NCBI GenBank assembly: GCA_035946955.1
Contig: DASYYE010000351.1
Coordinates: 1-8,157 of the forward strand
DNA from: DASYYE01 sp035946955
Lineage (GTDB): Bacteria > Actinomycetota > Actinomycetes > Streptosporangiales > Streptosporangiaceae
Length of the DNA stretch: 8,157 bases
Direction of reading: 5' to 3'
Shown: positions 6,732 through 8,157 of the stretch, piece after piece
Position numbering within the stretch: the first letter of the stretch is position 1
How the letters are laid out: the number at the start of each line of letters is the position of its first letter
Position numbers and translations under genes: made by a program
Notes under the pieces: model-generated
The model's database searches: none
The model's input: only the letters and a program-made list of their open reading frames with translations
Told to the model about the DNA's origin: nothing

Positions 6732-6749
6732 CGTCCGTTAGGGCGGACG
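6732..6749. repeat. Inverted repeat at the tRNA 5' boundary
   Basis: CGTCCG-N6-CGGACG spans the junction of the leader and the first bases of tRNA-Pro. In the precursor this 6-base stem would compete with the acceptor stem; it may mark the RNase P processing region or be chance. A TAAGGT at 6721-6726 could be the tRNA -10 box, without a recognisable -35. Confidence 0.25.
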
Positions 6750-6821
6750 GGACGTGGCGCAGTTTGGCAGCGCACTTGACTGGGGGTCAAGGGGTCGCCG
6801 GTTCAAATCCGGCCGTCCCGA
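6748..6821 (+). tRNA. tRNA-Pro (anticodon GGG)
   Basis: A full cloverleaf can be drawn by hand: acceptor CGGGACG (6748-6754) with CGTCCCG (6814-6820) and discriminator A6821; a D arm around GCGC...GCGC (6757-6773); anticodon stem CTTGA/TCAAG (6775-6779, 6787-6791) with loop CTGGGGG, giving anticodon GGG at 6782-6784; a 5-base variable loop; and T stem GCCGG/CCGGC (6797-6801, 6809-6813) with loop TTCAAAT. The 3' CCA is not encoded. It reads the proline codons CCC and CCU. An integrase stub lies immediately downstream on the opposite strand, so the 3' part of this gene is the likely attachment site of an integrated element that left the tRNA intact. Confidence 0.95.
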
Positions 6822-6829
6822 CGGTTTTT
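6813..6829 (+). terminator. Possible tRNA transcription stop: short stem plus T5
   Basis: CCGT-CCCG-ACGG followed at once by TTTTT (6825-6829). The stem is only 4 base pairs and overlaps the mature tRNA 3' end, so this is a weak terminator candidate; the T run just after the tRNA is what supports it. Confidence 0.3.
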
Positions 6830-6838
6830 CGAACGGCC

Positions 6839-6859
6839 TGGGGACCACTTGGGGACCAC
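6839..6859. repeat. Tandem repeat of TGGGGACCAC (possible integrase-binding or attachment-region repeats)
   Basis: Two exact copies (6839-6848 and 6850-6859), period 11 bases, lie between the tRNA-Pro 3' end and the stop codon of the integrase stub. Short direct repeats at this place are expected of attachment regions, as arm-type sites bound by the integrase. The function is inferred from position only. Confidence 0.4.
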
Positions 6860-6864
6860 ATCCC

Positions 6865-7030
6865 TCAACTGGCGCTCAGGTGGGCGCTGAGGGCTAGGCC
6901 AGCATCGGTGATCGTCTGCTGGTCGGGATGCAGGTAGCGTTGTGTCGTGGTCAGTGACCCGTGACCGGCGATCTTCCGCAGGCCGTGGACGGGCACGCCC
7001 GCGTCAGCCATCCAGGTCAAGGCGGCCCAC
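6865..7030 (-). pseudogene. Tyrosine recombinase (integrase) C-terminal remnant
   Basis: About 52 codons of the end of a phage/ICE-type tyrosine integrase, reading toward the tRNA. Recognisable: ALTWMADAGVPVHGLRKIAGH, then SLTTTQRYLHPD with the nucleophilic Tyr and the preceding GH motif, ending TGA at 6867-6865. The catalytic Arg and the HxxR box that should lie just before ALTW are absent: the similarity stops near 7023-7030 and the frame runs on into Arg/Gly-rich palindromic DNA up to 7182 that does not look like integrase. Intact relatives are about 350-450 residues. The orientation, with the 3' end facing the 3' end of a tRNA, is the usual one for an element integrated at that tRNA. It cannot be active. 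Confidence 0.8.
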
Positions 7031-7278
7031 GGGCCGCTCGCGCCGCCGCCGCGGCGGCCTGCGCCTACGCTCCCGCTTCGGCGCGGGCCGAACGCCGGTC
7101 GGCTGGCGCGAAGGAACCCGAACTGCTGGGGGCCGCCGCCAATGCGTAAGGCCCGATCCCCGCAGTTTAGGGGGCAGAACACGGGAACGTGCGTGGCTCC
7201 CGCTCCGACATTGTCCGGGGCGGCCAGAACCAGTCAAGGTCGTACGTCCTCGCTTCGCTGCGGGCGCTCCACCTTGAC
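7016..7278. repeat. Palindrome-rich segment bounded by inverted GTCAAGG
   Basis: The segment begins with GTCAAGG (7016-7022), exactly where integrase similarity ends, and finishes with CCTTGAC (7272-7278). Inside are GCGGCCC-AC-GGGCCGC (7022-7037), the 14-base palindrome GCCGCCGCGGCGGC (7045-7058), CCCGC-N6-GCGGG (7072-7087), and a third GTCAAGG at 7233. I see no gene in it: the open frames on both strands have Arg/Gly/Pro-rich composition and no family look. It may be one or more small non-autonomous repeats (MITE or REP-like) that entered the integrase gene. Target duplications were not found, so this is a hypothesis. Confidence 0.4.
7233..7278. repeat. 46-base stem-loop with GTCAAGGT/ACCTTGAC ends
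   Basis: A perfect 8-base inverted repeat (7233-7240 and 7271-7278) encloses 30 bases that contain the palindrome CGTACG and a CCTCGC...GCGGG pairing. No T tract follows, which argues against a Rho-independent terminator. It looks like a compact repeated-family palindrome; copy number in the genome would decide. Confidence 0.5.
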
Positions 7279-7378
7279 AGAACCTGTCCGCAGTCCCGGA
7301 GTTCGCAGCTATTGGGAGCCAGGCGGGGTGCGGCTCCAGTCTGTACGCTCTGAGCAGTTCAGCGTGCAACTAATCCGT

Positions 7379-7411
7379 CCCACGAGCATGTGGCGGTTCG
7401 CCTACCGTGGG
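7379..7411. repeat. Hairpin A of a three-hairpin cluster
   Basis: CCCACG (7379-7384) pairs with CGTGGG (7406-7411), and within the loop GGCG-GTT-CGCC (7392-7402) forms a second short stem. It is immediately adjacent to hairpin B, sharing base 7411. Confidence 0.4.
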
Positions 7412-7446
7412 CCCATCGGTTGACGCTTATGTGTCAACCGATAGGC
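7411..7446. repeat. Hairpin B: 10-bp perfect inverted repeat ATCGGTTGAC/GTCAACCGAT
   Basis: The perfect arms lie at 7415-7424 and 7433-7442 around an 8-base loop. Pairing extends outward with one mismatch to GCC (7411-7413) and GGC (7444-7446), 14 positions in all. There is no following T run. It contains TTGACG (7420-7425), a fair -35, 16 bases before TAGGCT (7442-7447), a fair -10, so it could also be a promoter with a built-in operator for the PIN gene, with a leader of roughly 90 bases. Confidence 0.6.
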
Positions 7447-7461
7447 TATAGTTCCGCCTAT
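7441..7461. repeat. Hairpin C: ATAGGC-N9-GCCTAT overlapping hairpin B
   Basis: The left arm (7441-7446) reuses bases of the right arm of hairpin B, so B and C cannot form together in one RNA or one extruded strand. The loop contains CTATAG. The region from 7279 to 7540 otherwise contains no gene that I can support, and base composition shifts toward A+T from here on. Confidence 0.45.
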
Positions 7462-7525
7462 GAGCGCCCGTGGCTTCCGACTCGGGTTACCCTAAGCCGA
7501 ATAGCAGCGTATTCGAACCATTTAA

Positions 7526-7533
7526 TATAGAAT
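7526..7533 (+). promoter_or_regulatory. Candidate -10 of the PIN-like nuclease gene
   Basis: Overlapping TATAGA (7526-7531) and TAGAAT (7528-7533) both fit a -10 box and lie 9-11 bases before the ATG at 7543, which would give a nearly leaderless message. This fits the weak ribosome site (only GAGA at 7534-7538). No clear -35 at 17 bases. Either this or the TTGACG/TAGGCT pair at 7420-7447 could be used. Confidence 0.35.
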
Positions 7534-7542
7534 AGAGATACC

Positions 7543-8058
7543 ATGTCTTCTAACTTCTCCAGCCAGTTTGGTCACTATCTACCTCCGAATCCGGATGCTG
7601 TAAAAACTGCTGTGACATCAGGTCTAGTCGTCTTCGATACAAACGTCCTGCTTAATGCGTATCGTTTTGCACCTAATGCTCGTGAGCAATTGACGTCCGT
7701 CCTGACTCGGGTATGTGACCGCACTTGGATTCCTCACCGGGTCGCCGAGGAGTTCCACAAAAACCGGCTTACCGTAAGGGCAGATTATGATACAGCATAC
7801 GTTTCAGTAATAGAGCCACTTAAGGCGGTACAGCGCAAGCTAGAAGAAGATATTACACCTGCAATTAGGCAGCTCGCCAACCGTGCAGCACTGACGAACG
7901 AACAACGTGACCGCTTGCTAAGACTTGTGGTTTCTTGTACAACTCCGACAATATCGGCCGTTGAGACTCTCAGAAGGGGTCATGGCCTAGATGACCCCCG
8001 TAGGCCTGATCCGATTCTTAGAGCGTGTCTTACGTGGTGGTTGGCTGATCTTGGGTGA
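7543..8058 (+). CDS. PIN-like nuclease (PIN_8 type), truncated by IS insertion
   Basis: The N-terminal part of a PIN-fold protein, a metal-dependent RNase family found among toxins and phage-defence proteins. Seen: GLVVFDTNVLLNAYRF (27-42) with the first catalytic Asp32 and Asn34, then TWIPHRVAEEFHKNRL (61-76) with the second acidic site at Glu69/Glu70, both typical of the larger PIN_8 group, followed by a helical, charged middle (about 80-145). Native sequence seems to end around residues 160-161 (...DPILR/A); the last ten residues (CLTWWLADLG) and the TGA come from the IS end. The family's later acidic residues, which complete the active site, are missing, so the product is probably inactive. 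Codon use is much richer in A and T than in the genes to the left (AAA, AAT, ATA, TTA-like choices), a sign of transfer. ATG at 7543; the ribosome site is weak. Confidence 0.8.
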   Translation: MSSNFSSQFGHYLPPNPDAVKTAVTSGLVVFDTNVLLNAYRFAPNAREQLTSVLTRVCDRTWIPHRVAEEFHKNRLTVRADYDTAYVSVIEPLKAVQRKLEEDITPAIRQLANRAALTNEQRDRLLRLVVSCTTPTISAVETLRRGHGLDDPRRPDPILRACLTWWLADLG

Positions 8059-8157
8059 TGATCGGTCACCATGGCTGATCAGTTGTCGTTGCGGTTAGTG
8101 CCGGATGAGTTGTGGGTGCTCGTGGAGCCGCTGGTCCCGAAGTTCCGGGCACGCCCG
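8021..8157 (+). mobile_element. Left end of an IS5-family insertion sequence (continues beyond window)
   Basis: The PIN gene's similarity and codon style change near 8020-8030, and a transposase start follows at 8071. A plausible outer end is GAGCGTGTCTTACG at 8021, preceded by TTA (8018-8020), which could be a target duplication; the other end is outside the window so the terminal repeat cannot be checked. Within the leader, TGGCTGATC occurs at 8042-8050 and again at 8072-8080. The exact boundary is uncertain by about ten bases. Confidence 0.65.
8071..8157 (+). CDS. IS5-family transposase, N-terminal fragment (runs off window)
   Basis: The ATG at 8071 opens 29 codons to the window edge with no stop. 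The start MADQLSLRLVPDELWVLVEP, followed by LVPKFRARP, matches the N-terminal DUF4096-type region of actinobacterial IS5-family DDE transposases (the pattern 'L.PD.LW.L.EPL.P'). The catalytic DDE residues lie further on, outside the window. There is no strong ribosome site. Whether the element is complete or active cannot be judged here. Confidence 0.8.
   Translation, partial: MADQLSLRLVPDELWVLVEPLVPKFRARP

Noticed and set aside
6536..6790. Upstream extension of the GT51 glycosyltransferase to an ATG at 6790
   Set aside because: It would run through the tRNA-Pro gene and reads as non-protein-like Pro/Arg sequence; the ATG at 6535 gives a normal cytoplasmic tail and anchor.
6862..6893. CCCTCA...TGAGGG inverted repeat at the integrase 3' end as terminator or attachment core
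   Set aside because: It lies within the integrase stub's coding end, has a 20-base loop and no T tract, so it is more likely incidental.
7233..7278. Rho-independent terminator
   Set aside because: The stem is good but no T run follows on either strand, and no gene ends nearby that needs it.
7004..7423. Open frames on both strands in the palindromic region
   Set aside because: Arg/Pro/Gly-rich products without recognisable domains or ribosome sites; the frames result from GC-rich repeats.

Overview
The window is high-GC DNA with the codon use and gene types of an actinomycete: GC-rich third positions, GTG starts, a DrrA/NodI-type ABC exporter, and a tRNA-Pro whose 3' CCA is not encoded. I cannot place the genus. 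The exception is the right end, from about 7440 to 8020, which is clearly richer in A+T and looks acquired.

Left part (1-4741), all on the minus strand. An ABC-2 exporter operon reads leftward: ATPase, permease 1, permease 2, with overlapping genes. After a 257-base gap rich in dyads and direct repeats comes a second operon: an acyl-CoA dehydrogenase of the ACAD10/11 type followed, 10 bases later, by a FabG-like short-chain dehydrogenase that runs off the window. The second operon looks like fatty-acid or other acyl-CoA catabolism; the exporter's substrate cannot be read from sequence.

Middle (4742-6535). A 183-base divergent spacer holds several inverted repeats. To its right lies a GtrA-family membrane protein on the plus strand. 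It converges on, and slightly overlaps, a minus-strand membrane-anchored GT51 peptidoglycan glycosyltransferase that has no transpeptidase domain and has altered motifs. Both suggest cell-envelope work.

Right part (6748-8157). This looks like the decayed end of an integrated element. It holds an intact tRNA-Pro(GGG), a short tandem repeat just behind it, the C-terminal stub of a tyrosine integrase pointing toward the tRNA, and about 500 bases without genes that are full of palindromes. Then comes a lower-GC gene for a PIN-like nuclease, cut off by the left end of an IS5-family element. The arrangement (tRNA, integrase remnant, nuclease cargo, IS) fits a genomic island that may have carried phage defence, now broken. 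I see no CRISPR array. I do not claim a complete new system here. The best candidates for something undescribed are the hairpin cluster at 7379-7461 in front of the PIN gene, the GTCAAGG-bounded palindromic segment that replaces the rest of the integrase, and the dyad array in front of the acyl-CoA dehydrogenase.
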